Source: an uncultured Bacilli bacterium (GTDB lineage: Bacteria > Bacillota_I > Bacilli_A > RF39 > UBA660). Taken from it: a stretch of 64,000 nucleotides of DNA. This document shows, one piece after another, positions 48,448 through 56,643 of this stretch. The position numbers and the translations under genes are program-made. Positions within the stretch are counted from its first letter, which is position 1; every line of letters begins with the position of its first letter. Where the stretch lies: positions 31,900-95,899 of the forward strand of contig CAKOXP010000004.1 in the NCBI GenBank assembly GCA_934130175.1, given 5' to 3'. The notes beneath the pieces are model-generated. The model was given only the letters and a program-made list of their open reading frames with translations, had not been told where the DNA came from and did not search any database.

Positions 48448-49902
48448 ATGAAAGATAGTTTCAATGAATTTGATCCAGAAGATACTATGGAAGATGACTT
48501 TCCTAGTCAAGACAATTATGATTATGATGATGTATCTGATTTTGATAATTTAGATAACTATGATGATATAGACTATGACTATTTTAATGACTATCATAAT
48601 TATGATGTAGATGATAATATTTATAGAGATGAGACAAATAACTCTTATGATGAAACAGAAGATGAAGAAGAGGATTTTGAGAAAAAAGATCTTAGAGGAA
48701 AATTAATTAAGATTATTTTTATTATAATATTAGTAAGTGTAGTTCTTGGAATTATAATAGGAGGAAGTAATAATTTAAATAAAAAGCCAACAAAAAAGAG
48801 TAGTGATGTAAAGGTTGTAAAAAAAGAAAAGACAACAGACTTTACTAAAATGTTTATAAAAGTAAAAGAAGCCTCATTAAAATATTTTGATGAACAAAGG
48901 TTAAAAAGTGCAACTGTAGTAGATTTAAAAACACTATATACTGTAAAACTACTTGATGATATTTCAGGATACAATTCGGAAGAAAGTGCAATTAAATTAA
49001 TAAAACAAGATAATTATTATGAACTTAATATAGTGTTAGTAAAAGATAAAATTAAAAAGACTCAATCATATAATGTCTACAATTATAATTACTGTGAAGA
49101 TACATATCTTTGTGAGATAAAAGAATCTAAAGAAAAAGAACAAGTTCAAGAAACAAAAAATTACCTATACGAATACGTGAAAGAAACATCAAAATTATCT
49201 AGTTGGAGTAGTTGGTCAAGTGAAGTTGAAACATCATGTAACACACAAAGTATCACTTGTAATGACAATAATTGTTTAAAAGAAATTAACGTTATTAGTA
49301 ATAATATAAATACAGGTAGTAGTAATAAGATATATAGAACATCAAGACTAGCCTTCAAAACAAATGGAAAAGAAATAAAAGCAGTATGTAGAGATTATGA
49401 TTATATTAAAATAAATGGCATTTATTATAGAACTGATAATAATAGTAATTTTAAAGATGTTGGATTAATCAAAAAAACAACTCAAAATAATTATAATAAT
49501 TGGATATATAAAGGTAGATCAAGTTATAAAAATCCACCAAATGATACTATAACAGATAGGTATGTATTTGTAGAAGCAGATTATTCAAATTGTGGTAGTA
49601 CATGTAATGATGGGCCAAATTATTATTATGATAAATATAGTTTTAATAGAAATTTAAATTACACCGTAAATCCAGAGAGTGATTGTAGTAATTTAATTCA
49701 AAAGGGTATACCAGATTATTCTATAAAAGAACAACAAATAGGTGTTTCAAGATTAGAAAATAATTATAGGAAAGTTTGTTATAAAAAAGAAAGAACAAGA
49801 CAAGTAATAAAAAATGCTAAAGAAAGTAAATGGAGCGAATATAATGATCAGGAATTATTAAATAATGGTTATGTATATTCGGGGGCAAAAAAAGAAAAAT
49901 AG
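48448..49902 (+). CDS. Single-pass membrane protein with acidic cytoplasmic tail and WSxWS-type ectodomain
   Basis: The 484-residue protein starts after AAGGGGG. Residues 1-80 are extremely acidic and Tyr/Asn-rich ('DNYDYDDVSDFDNLDNYDDI'), followed by one hydrophobic helix (about 91-110, 'IIFIIILVSVVLGIIIGG'). The rest is outside the cell and has about ten Cys. It contains 'LSSWSSWSSEVETSCNTQSI' (about residue 250) and near the end 'AKESKWSEYNDQELLNNGYV', which resemble thrombospondin type 1 W-x-x-W repeats. I recognise no family. The next gene follows 11 bases later. A surface-bound, partner-binding protein is likely. Confidence 0.65.
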   Translation: MKDSFNEFDPEDTMEDDFPSQDNYDYDDVSDFDNLDNYDDIDYDYFNDYHNYDVDDNIYRDETNNSYDETEDEEEDFEKKDLRGKLIKIIFIIILVSVVLGIIIGGSNNLNKKPTKKSSDVKVVKKEKTTDFTKMFIKVKEASLKYFDEQRLKSATVVDLKTLYTVKLLDDISGYNSEESAIKLIKQDNYYELNIVLVKDKIKKTQSYNVYNYNYCEDTYLCEIKESKEKEQVQETKNYLYEYVKETSKLSSWSSWSSEVETSCNTQSITCNDNNCLKEINVISNNINTGSSNKIYRTSRLAFKTNGKEIKAVCRDYDYIKINGIYYRTDNNSNFKDVGLIKKTTQNNYNNWIYKGRSSYKNPPNDTITDRYVFVEADYSNCGSTCNDGPNYYYDKYSFNRNLNYTVNPESDCSNLIQKGIPDYSIKEQQIGVSRLENNYRKVCYKKERTRQVIKNAKESKWSEYNDQELLNNGYVYSGAKKEK

Positions 49903-49913
49903 GAGTGATATAA

Positions 49914-51704
49914 ATGAATAATATAATAAGAATTTATTTTTTCAATAATGATTTAGAACATGCAGCAGTATTTTTCAAAGATAAAAAAACTGGAGAATAT
50001 AAAGCTAAGATGTATGATGCAGAAACTGCAAAAACTATGTTAAAAAAATATGCTAAAGATAATTACTATAATAATTTAGATGAATTAAGAGATGATAAAA
50101 TATATGAAATAATTAATTCAGATGAATTAAAGGAAAAGCTAAGAGCGTTACGTGATGAAATAGAAAACAAAGAAGAAGATGATTTTTTAGATGAAGATGA
50201 CGATTTTGATTTATCAGATGTTGTTAGCAATGTAGTTAATAAAATCAAAGAAATTAATATTAACAAATTAAAAATAAAGAAAACAGGTATTGCTATATTG
50301 TTAGTAGCAGGTGGAATTGTTATCACTTCTGGTATTTATTCTATAACTAAAAAATCAAAAAAGAAAGTTTCAACTGATTTTCAAGCAACAACAGAATCAA
50401 CAACTAGTGATATCTTTGAAGAGGAAGTAAGATATTCTACAGTTGATGAATTGTTAGCTTCAGCAGCTATAAACGAAAATAAAAAGGCAGCTATTACTAA
50501 TACTTGGAATTATATTAGCTACTACAACGATACAATCGCATCAAACCACTTAGGAAGTGATGGTACTAGACTTGCTCATTCATGGGATGAAGTTATGGTA
50601 AATTATTTAATCTATAATAATATTAGTGAAGAAGAAGCAAAAGATATTTTTGATAATAGTAAACTAGATGCTGCAACACTTAAAGAAGCCTATTTATCAT
50701 CAATTGATCAAGCAATGCTTGCATATACAGTAATAACTGAACCTAGTTATAAAGATAGTTTAATAAAGTCAGAAACTGGTAAAGAATTTTATAATAAGTA
50801 CGAAGATTTAATTATAAAATTTAATAAAAATAAAGGTGATATGGAAGCTAAAGAACGAATTGCTAAAGAGTTTTATAGCGAAGTATATTTAGATTTCTTT
50901 AATGGAGAAGAGACGGCCGTAAGTGACAATTATAAGCTATCTGTCATTCCTATAATTAAGACTTTTAATCTATTAACTGAACAAGTTAATTGTGATATAA
51001 AACTTTCTAAAGAGGATGAAGAACAACTTGATACATTAGCAGGTATTGATAATGTTTCTAATTATATTGAAACAATCTGTGATGCAGTTAATAGACATAA
51101 TATTGAAACTACAGATGAGTGTACATATGCTCAGATATCAGACTTAGCTATTGAAGAGTTAAGTGATGAAGGTTTATATAATATAAACATGGATGCTAGA
51201 GATATAAGTTCTTCACAAGAATATAAAAGTGCATTCGAAAGTAGTGATACAGAAGAAAAAACAGATGCAACTACTCAAGAAGAAATAGTAAATAATATAA
51301 AGAATGAAAATAATAGTTCAAATAATAACACTAATAATGACAACACTGCAGGAGAAGTGCCTGATGAAGAAGCAGATAAGGTTCCAAAATGGTTAACTAA
51401 GAAAAATAAACAAAAAGAAAATACTACAACTACTGAAGTTGAAAATAATGTTGATAGTAATGTTGAGACTACTACTGAAGTAACCACTAATAGTGATATT
51501 GATGACTCTGCAGGTGAGGATGTGCCTGAAGTTGAAGAAGATACACCTGATATGAGTTTCTTTGAATCAAGCTACAATGATTTTAATAATAGTGATTCAT
51601 CAAGACAAGCATATTATCAAGAAATTGCTGATAAAATAATAGAGAGTATGTCAAACGAAAAAGAAACTGTTAAAGCTGAAAAACAAAAAACATATACCAA
51701 ATAA
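49914..51704 (+). CDS. Single-pass membrane protein with large low-complexity ectodomain
   Basis: The 596-residue protein has an acidic cytoplasmic N-terminal region (residues 1-120, 'EDDFLDEDDDFDLSDVVSNV'), one helix (about 125-143, 'GIAILLVAGGIVITSGIYSI') and a long extracytoplasmic domain. Residues about 180-425 are probably helical ('TWNYISYYNDTIASNHLGSD'), then a Thr/Asn/Glu-rich linker ('NNSSNNNTNNDNTAGEVPDE'). The C-terminus is charged. Both genes of this operon share the same topology, with acidic cytoplasmic tails, suggesting they work as a pair. No family is recognised. Confidence 0.65.
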   Translation: MNNIIRIYFFNNDLEHAAVFFKDKKTGEYKAKMYDAETAKTMLKKYAKDNYYNNLDELRDDKIYEIINSDELKEKLRALRDEIENKEEDDFLDEDDDFDLSDVVSNVVNKIKEININKLKIKKTGIAILLVAGGIVITSGIYSITKKSKKKVSTDFQATTESTTSDIFEEEVRYSTVDELLASAAINENKKAAITNTWNYISYYNDTIASNHLGSDGTRLAHSWDEVMVNYLIYNNISEEEAKDIFDNSKLDAATLKEAYLSSIDQAMLAYTVITEPSYKDSLIKSETGKEFYNKYEDLIIKFNKNKGDMEAKERIAKEFYSEVYLDFFNGEETAVSDNYKLSVIPIIKTFNLLTEQVNCDIKLSKEDEEQLDTLAGIDNVSNYIETICDAVNRHNIETTDECTYAQISDLAIEELSDEGLYNINMDARDISSSQEYKSAFESSDTEEKTDATTQEEIVNNIKNENNSSNNNTNNDNTAGEVPDEEADKVPKWLTKKNKQKENTTTTEVENNVDSNVETTTEVTTNSDIDDSAGEDVPEVEEDTPDMSFFESSYNDFNNSDSSRQAYYQEIADKIIESMSNEKETVKAEKQKTYTK

Positions 51705-51728
51705 AAGTGTTAAGTTAAACTGTTTTAT

Positions 51729-51757
51729 TTGACAAAACAAGCATTTTGTGGTATAAT
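51729..51757 (+). promoter_or_regulatory. Consensus promoter
   Basis: Perfect TTGACA (51729-51734), 17 bases, perfect TATAAT (51752-51757). This is the strongest sigma-A-type promoter in the window. Confidence 0.9.
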
Positions 51758-51822
51758 TTGTTTACTTTGAAGATAAGGGGTGCTTCAAATACCAATTAGT
51801 TTTAGTTTAGGGGGTTGAATAT

Positions 51823-52245
51823 ATGACAACTAATTCTTATATATTTGAATATTTAGATGAAAACGATTTTAGAAAAAAAGAAAGATCTGTTAGAAAGTAT
51901 AATATGTTAGCATACAAAAAATTAACATTTAATTACTATCCAGAACTTCGTAAAGGAAACTTCTTAGGTGAAGAAATTTCTAAAGATGAAAAAGCAAAAA
52001 CTATCTCTTATGAATTAAAATTACCTACAGATGAATTATTTGCTAAAGTACATGGAGAAATAAGATTACATTATACAGTATATACTGAAAAGAAAGTTAT
52101 TCTTTTAACAAATATTACTCCAGAAGGTATTTTAGATGAAGGTCATAGAGCAGAACTTTCTACATATAAAGGTGTTATGGTATCAAAAACTGATCCAGAA
52201 CGTGATATGTTTAAAATTAATTTATTAAATATGTTAGGAAAATAG
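51823..52245 (+). CDS. Uncharacterised small cytoplasmic protein, predicted highly expressed
   Basis: The 140-residue protein has no signal or membrane segment and no motif I recognise. It is evenly charged ('NDFRKKERSVRKYNMLAYKK', 'ELRKGNFLGEEISKDEKAKT') with a beta-rich middle ('GEIRLHYTVYTEKKVILLTN') and 'GILDEGHRAELSTYKGV' near the end. The consensus promoter and GGGGG-type ribosome binding site suggest strong expression. It stands alone between terminators. Functional class is unknown. Confidence 0.7.
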   Translation: MTTNSYIFEYLDENDFRKKERSVRKYNMLAYKKLTFNYYPELRKGNFLGEEISKDEKAKTISYELKLPTDELFAKVHGEIRLHYTVYTEKKVILLTNITPEGILDEGHRAELSTYKGVMVSKTDPERDMFKINLLNMLGK

Positions 52246-52265
52246 AAAATAATTTCTATTTTTTT
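52240..52265 (+). terminator. Intrinsic terminator
   Basis: AAATAGAAA (52240-52248), ATAA loop, TTTCTATTT (52253-52261), then T. Confidence 0.75.
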
Positions 52266-52339
52266 CTTTTTAAAAACTAGAATAATGTTAGTAAATATGA
52301 TATTATAATAATATAATTTGTATTAAGGGAGGAAATAAG

Positions 52340-53059
52340 ATGAGTGGACATTCAAAGTGGGCAACAATTCATAGAAAAAAAGGATTAATTGATGCAGCTC
52401 GTGGTAAGGTATTTCAAAAACTAGCAAAAGAATTATTTGTAGCTGCTAAAAGTGGAACTCCAGATCCAGATCAAAATGCATCTTTAAGAATGGTAGTTGA
52501 AAAAGCTAAAGCTGCTAACATGCCTAAAGATAATATTCAAAAAGCTATTGATAAAGCTAAAGGTGCTGGAGAAAACGAACACTACGATCAAATAAGATAT
52601 GAAGGATATGGTCCTAGTGGTGTTGCTGTTATGGTTGACTGTTTAACTGATAACAAAAATAGAACAGCATCATTTGTCAGAAGTACTTTTACTAAAAAAG
52701 GTGGTAATTTAGGTACAGATGGTTCTGTAAGCTATATTTTTGAAAGAAAAGGTTCAATTGTAATACCAAATACTTATGATGAAGATGAAGTAATGCTAAC
52801 TGCACTAGATAATGGAGCACTTGATTTTGATAATGATGGAGAAAACTTTAATATAACAACTTCAGCTGAAGATATGTTAAAAGTAAAAGATGCTTTAACT
52901 GCAATTGGTGTAGATAATTTTTTAGAATCAGAAGTTACATATATACCAAATATGGAAGTTGAAGTAGATGATGAACATAAAGAAAAGGTTCTAGAACTAG
53001 TAGAACAATTAGAAGATTTGGATGATGTTCAAAATGTATATTTCAATATGAAAGATTAA
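52340..53059 (+). CDS. yebC: YebC/PmpR-family (TACO1-like) translation/transcription factor
   Basis: The 239-residue protein is full length with 'MSGHSKWATIHRKKGLIDAA' and 'NPDQNASLRM'-type ('DPDQNASLRMVVEKAKAANM') N-terminal helices, 'PKDNIQKAIDKAKG' and 'YEGYGPSGVAVMVDCLTDNK' followed by NRT. YebC proteins bind DNA in some reports and help ribosomes pass proline-rich stretches in others. GGGAGG is the ribosome binding site. Confidence 0.96.
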   Translation: MSGHSKWATIHRKKGLIDAARGKVFQKLAKELFVAAKSGTPDPDQNASLRMVVEKAKAANMPKDNIQKAIDKAKGAGENEHYDQIRYEGYGPSGVAVMVDCLTDNKNRTASFVRSTFTKKGGNLGTDGSVSYIFERKGSIVIPNTYDEDEVMLTALDNGALDFDNDGENFNITTSAEDMLKVKDALTAIGVDNFLESEVTYIPNMEVEVDDEHKEKVLELVEQLEDLDDVQNVYFNMKD

Positions 53060-53083
53060 TATCCTACTATTTGGATATTTTTT
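53058..53083 (+). terminator. Intrinsic terminator of yebC
   Basis: AATATCC (53058-53064) and GGATATT (53073-53079), then T run. Confidence 0.78.
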
Positions 53084-53103
53084 CTTTTTCGTAAAAATAA
53101 GAG

Positions 53104-53132
53104 TTGAAGATATAATTACAATTTGATATACT
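53104..53132 (+). promoter_or_regulatory. Promoter of the second TasA-like gene
   Basis: TTGAAG (53104-53109), 17 bases, TATACT (53127-53132). Confidence 0.55.
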
Positions 53133-53169
53133 AGATATATATGATAGACTAGAAAGAGTGAAGTTAAAG

Positions 53170-54600
53170 ATGGGAAAACAAAGTAAGACAATTAGAAATA
53201 AAAGAAAAATAAAAGTAGAAAATTACGAAAATAACTATGTAGATAAAAACGTAGAAGTTAAGCAACAAGTATCAAAAGCCTTTACTAGAGAGGCAAAATT
53301 TACGATTTTATCTATTTTTGTTGTTACAATAGTAATGATATCATCAGCTTACGCAATATTTTCAACTGTTCAAAAGCAGGAATCATATAATACTTTAACT
53401 GTAGGTACTTTGAAAATAGATTTTGATGCAACTTCTACTGATATGGGAAACATTATTAATTTAAATGGTGCCTATCCAACAAGTGATGAAGAAGGTCAAA
53501 AGACAAATCCCTATAGTTTTAGAATTACTAATTCTGGTACTTTAGCAGCAACATATAAAGTAAAAATTATTGATGATCAAGATATGATTAATGAGGATAA
53601 ATGTCAAGATAACTTACTTCCTAAGGCAAATATAAAAGTAAGTATTAATGGTGGAACTCCATTCTTATTAAATAGTGTTGAGTCAAATGAATATGTAATT
53701 AATTCAGATACATTAAATCCTAGTGGAAATAAGAACTTTGCAATAAGAATTTGGATAGATGAAAACAGTGGTAATGAAGTACTAGGCAAACATTATCATG
53801 GTAAAATTGTAGTAGAAAGTGCTAACACAAAAGAAAAAGAGTACTTATGTAAAAGAGCAACAACACTCCATACGGAAACATGTACAAATGAAGATGCTAC
53901 AGGATATTGTCAAGCAGATGGATATGCTTTAAATGATACAATAACATATGGAAACTTAGGAACAACAGGAACATTAACAAGTGGTGATGCCTTTGATTGC
54001 GATGTTAACGGTGATGGAGTATATGATTCTGTAACTGAAAGATTTTATTATGTATCAGATATAACAAATGGTGTTACAACTGATGCAAATACGGCAGTAT
54101 TAATCTATTATAATAATATAAGTGGAGGGGCGCCTTCAAATTCAACAAGTTATGCATATGATTCAAATGGTGATGTATATATAAATGGCCCAGTAACAGC
54201 ATTAGCTCAATTACCAACAACGAGTCAATGGAAAAATATAAATTTAACAAACACAACAAGAGATATAACGAATGAGAATGGAGATATTAAAAAATCCAGT
54301 TTTAGTTATGAAGGATATGCAGCAAGGCTATTAACCGTTCAAGAAATAGGCAATGGCTGTAAATTTATTTTAGGAAAATTTGAACACGGTGAAATTAGCA
54401 CATTGTGTAAATATTTAATGGAAAATACTGAATATTCTAATGCTAATCTTCGAAAATATTGGTTAGAATCAGTTTCATGGAAAAAAGATTTAGCATGGAT
54501 GGTATATGGAAGCGACCGAGATTTGAATAATGGCGGTGTGATTTACGCAGGTGGTGTTCGTCCTGCAATAGAAGTAGCAAAATCAAGGATTGACTTTTAA
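53170..54600 (+). CDS. Second SipW-type (TasA/camelysin-like) surface protein
   Basis: I chose ATG 53170 over GTG 53158. The 476-residue protein has a basic, unusually long cytoplasmic N-terminus (about 40 residues), a hydrophobic segment near 43-62 ('FTILSIFVVTIVMISSAYAI') and 'LTVGTLKIDFDA', the SipW-dependent TasA pattern, then a camelysin-like domain up to about 220. The second half has 'CKRATTLHTETCTNEDATGY', 'GDAFDCDVNGDGVYDSVTER', 'FYYVSD' and a terminal 'RKYWLESVSW' ... 'GGVRPAIEVA', echoing the C-terminal domain of the protein at 2890. It is probably a wall- or matrix-associated surface protein. Its final codons hold the -35 of the type III antitoxin promoter. Confidence 0.78.
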   Translation: MGKQSKTIRNKRKIKVENYENNYVDKNVEVKQQVSKAFTREAKFTILSIFVVTIVMISSAYAIFSTVQKQESYNTLTVGTLKIDFDATSTDMGNIINLNGAYPTSDEEGQKTNPYSFRITNSGTLAATYKVKIIDDQDMINEDKCQDNLLPKANIKVSINGGTPFLLNSVESNEYVINSDTLNPSGNKNFAIRIWIDENSGNEVLGKHYHGKIVVESANTKEKEYLCKRATTLHTETCTNEDATGYCQADGYALNDTITYGNLGTTGTLTSGDAFDCDVNGDGVYDSVTERFYYVSDITNGVTTDANTAVLIYYNNISGGAPSNSTSYAYDSNGDVYINGPVTALAQLPTTSQWKNINLTNTTRDITNENGDIKKSSFSYEGYAARLLTVQEIGNGCKFILGKFEHGEISTLCKYLMENTEYSNANLRKYWLESVSWKKDLAWMVYGSDRDLNNGGVIYAGGVRPAIEVAKSRIDF

Positions 54601-54618
54601 AAGAAAATATCATAAAAT
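54590..54618 (+). promoter_or_regulatory. Candidate promoter of the type III antitoxin RNA
   Basis: TTGACT (54590-54595), 17 bases, TAAAAT (54613-54618). The -35 lies in the last codons of the upstream surface-protein gene. Transcription would start about 20 bases before the first antitoxin repeat. Confidence 0.6.
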
Positions 54619-54647
54619 ATCATTATACTTAATTTATAAGTAAATAC

Positions 54648-54735
54648 TCTCGCTCCCGGATGGTGCGAGTAATAAATTATTCCGGTCGTCGATGTTTCTC
54701 GCTCTCGGATGGCGCGAGTAATAAGTTATTCCGAT
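54648..54735 (+). ncRNA. Type III antitoxin RNA: two tandem pseudoknot repeats (CptI-like)
   Basis: Two 37-nt copies (54648-54684 and 54697-54733), 34 of 37 bases identical, start 49 nt apart. Each can fold as an H-type pseudoknot. Stem 1 is CTCGC/GCGAG (54649-54653 with 54665-54669; 54698-54702 with 54714-54718). Stem 2 interlocks with it: CCGGA/TCCGG in copy 1 (54656-54660 with 54681-54685) and TCGGA/TCCGA in copy 2 (54705-54709 with 54730-54734). The outer C-G pair of stem 2 is replaced by T-A, a compensatory change. A short repeat array just upstream of a ToxN-like gene and separated from it by a terminator is the defining layout of type III toxin-antitoxin loci; a two-repeat array fits the CptIN family. 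Confidence 0.82.
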
Positions 54736-54742
54736 AGAAAAT

Positions 54743-54772
54743 AAGGAATTGCAAAATAGTAATTCCTTTTCT
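54743..54772 (+). terminator. Intrinsic terminator between antitoxin repeats and toxin
   Basis: AAGGAATT (54743-54750), 10-nt loop, AATTCCTT (54761-54768), then TT. In type III systems this terminator sets the high ratio of antitoxin RNA to toxin mRNA. Confidence 0.8.
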
Positions 54773-54836
54773 AATTTTATATTGACGAACATATGTTTTT
54801 ATGATAATGTAAATAATGACTAGGAGGTATGGCATC

Positions 54837-55331
54837 ATGAAAATTAAAGAAGGATATTTGTACCATATTAAAGATGAATTTTTTGATATTGTAAATGACG
54901 AAAATATAATGACAAATCATTAAAAAGGTAAAAAACGACCAACTTATTTTACAATAAGAGACGAAGAAGGAATATTATGGTTTATACCATTAAGTAGTAA
55001 AATAGATAAATATAAGAAAATAGTAGATAGAAAAATAAAAAAATATGGCAAATGTGACACTATCTTGATTAGAAAAATAACAAATAGAGAATCTGCTGTT
55101 CTTATTCAAAACGCTTTTCCTACACTAGAAAAATATATAGACCATGAACATATACTTTCTAATGGAAAACCAGCAAAAGTTATTGAATCACTAAAAGAAG
55201 AAATAACTTCTAAATTCTTATATTTATTAATCTTAAAGAAAAATGGAGTTAATTTGTTTTTTACTGATGTTGATAGGATTAAAAGTATAATGGATGAAGA
55301 ATCAAAAGAGACTAGTTACGTACATAACTAG
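54837..55331 (+). pseudogene. CptN/ToxN-like type III toxin, interrupted by a premature stop
   Basis: ATG 54837 follows AGGAGG by 9 bases and opens a 164-codon frame that is intact except for TAA at codon 29 (54921-54923). Read through, the protein has 'YLYHIKDEFFDIVNDENIMT', then after the stop 'KGKKRPTYFTIRDEEGILWF', 'IPLSSKIDKYKKIVDRK', 'GKCDTILIRKITNRESAVLI' and 'QNAFPTLEKYIDHEHI'. These match the ToxN/AbiQ superfamily, specifically the CptIN family as I know it. Such toxins are endoribonucleases held inactive by pseudoknot RNA and act in abortive phage infection. One base change (such as GAA to TAA) explains the stop. No downstream start with a ribosome binding site exists, so the toxin is probably dead. 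A possible own promoter, TTGACG and TAATGT at 54782-54810, is weak. Confidence 0.8.
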
Positions 55332-55338
55332 CCTTTTT
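55312..55338. terminator. Bidirectional terminator between toxin and rarA
   Basis: CTAGTTA (55312-55318) and TAACTAG (55325-55331) flank a 6-nt loop. The stop codons of the two convergent genes both lie in the CTAG of the right arm. Confidence 0.65.
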
Positions 55339-56548
55339 CTATTAGTTTTTCAATTTTCTCATAAGTTTCTTTTATTTGTTTTTCATATCCTATATCTTTA
55401 GGATGATAGTATTTTTTATTTTTTAGTTTATCTGGCAAGTATTGCTGTACTACAAAAGCTCCTTTATAATCATGTGGGTAAATATAGTCTGTAGAGTCTG
55501 TTCTTAAGTGTTTTGGTAATGTTCCTACATTTCCTTCTTCTACATCTTTTAAAGCTTCATCAAAAGCAGTATGAGCAGTATTACTTTTAGGAGAAAGTGC
55601 CATTTCAGTTACTATAGTTCCAAGAGGAATTCTTGCTTCTGGAAGTCCAACTCTTTCTGAAGCATTTATAGCAGCATCTAATCTTGGACCTATTGCAGGA
55701 TTAGCAAGACCTATATCTTCATAAGCTATCACACTAAGTCTTCTGTAGATTGAATCCAAATCGCCCTCTAAGACTAACCTTGCTAGATAGTGAAGGGAAG
55801 CATTTACATCACTTCCTCTTATTGATTTTTGAAGACCTGATAATACATCATAATGGCCATCACCATTCTTATCAGAAAAAAATACTGGTTTACTATTAAT
55901 TGATTTAATTTTTTCTTCTGTTACTGTTTTATCATCAGTAGAGTAGAAAGCTATTTCAAGTAAATTATAAGCATACCTTAAATCAGATCCAGATAGTTTA
56001 GCAATTAATTCAATAGATTTATTATCTATCTTTATTCCATCTAAATCAGGGTGTTTAATAGCTTTTTTCAAAGCCTTAATTATATCTTTTTCTTCTAATG
56101 GTTCTAGTTCAAATAATTGACATCTACTTCTAATAGCAGGATTTATAGAGTGATATGGATTTGATGTAGTCATACCTATTAAGGTAATTAAACCACTTTC
56201 AAGTTGAGGTAATAATAAATCTTGTTTATCTTTATTCATTCTATGAATTTCATCCATTATTAAAACAATTCCACCATACATTTTAGCTTCTTCAATTACT
56301 ATTTCTAAATCTTTCTTATTATTTATAGTAGCATTTAAAAATCTATACTTACATTCTAAATCATTTACCAAAGCCTTAGCGATAGAAGTCTTTCCTATAC
56401 CTGGTTTACCATATAAAATCATTGAAAATATCTTTTTATTTTTTACTAAATTAGTTAATATTTTGTTTTTGCCTATTAAGTTACTTTGTCCTATTACATC
56501 TTTTAGTGTTTTAGGAGAAAGCTTTACTGCTAAAGGGGTATTATCCAT
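55328..56548 (-). CDS. rarA: Replication-associated recombination protein RarA (MgsA)
   Basis: ATG 56548 has AGGTG upstream; a GTG nine bases earlier is part of that site. The 406-residue AAA+ ATPase has Walker A 'GKPGIGKTS', Walker B 'VLIMDEIHRMNKDKQDLLLP' and sensor 'GMTTSNPYHSINPAIRSRCQ'. The C-terminal tetramerisation region includes 'RGSDVNASLHYLARLVLEGD' and 'RLSVIAYEDIGLANP'. It acts at stalled forks and in recombination. It is convergent with the toxin relic and shares the terminator palindrome with it. Confidence 0.95.
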   Translation of the reverse strand: MDNTPLAVKLSPKTLKDVIGQSNLIGKNKILTNLVKNKKIFSMILYGKPGIGKTSIAKALVNDLECKYRFLNATINNKKDLEIVIEEAKMYGGIVLIMDEIHRMNKDKQDLLLPQLESGLITLIGMTTSNPYHSINPAIRSRCQLFELEPLEEKDIIKALKKAIKHPDLDGIKIDNKSIELIAKLSGSDLRYAYNLLEIAFYSTDDKTVTEEKIKSINSKPVFFSDKNGDGHYDVLSGLQKSIRGSDVNASLHYLARLVLEGDLDSIYRRLSVIAYEDIGLANPAIGPRLDAAINASERVGLPEARIPLGTIVTEMALSPKSNTAHTAFDEALKDVEEGNVGTLPKHLRTDSTDYIYPHDYKGAFVVQQYLPDKLKNKKYYHPKDIGYEKQIKETYEKIEKLIEKG

Positions 56549-56596
56549 ATAAATCACCTAGATATATTTTACTAAATGATTATTGTTTCGTCAATT

Positions 56597-56625
56597 TTTG
56601 AAAAATATTTCTAAATAGTCTATAA
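56597..56625 (+). promoter_or_regulatory. Promoter of the xerD-like gene
   Basis: TTGAAA (56597-56602), 17 bases, consensus TATAAT (56620-56625). Confidence 0.78.
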
Positions 56626-56643
56626 TATATATAGGTGATAAGT

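Noticed and set aside
54648..54735. The two repeats as a minimal CRISPR array
   Set aside because: The repeats are GC-rich with interlocking stems, the 12-base interval is too short for a spacer, no cas genes are nearby, and a type III toxin frame follows. A toxin-antitoxin array explains them better.
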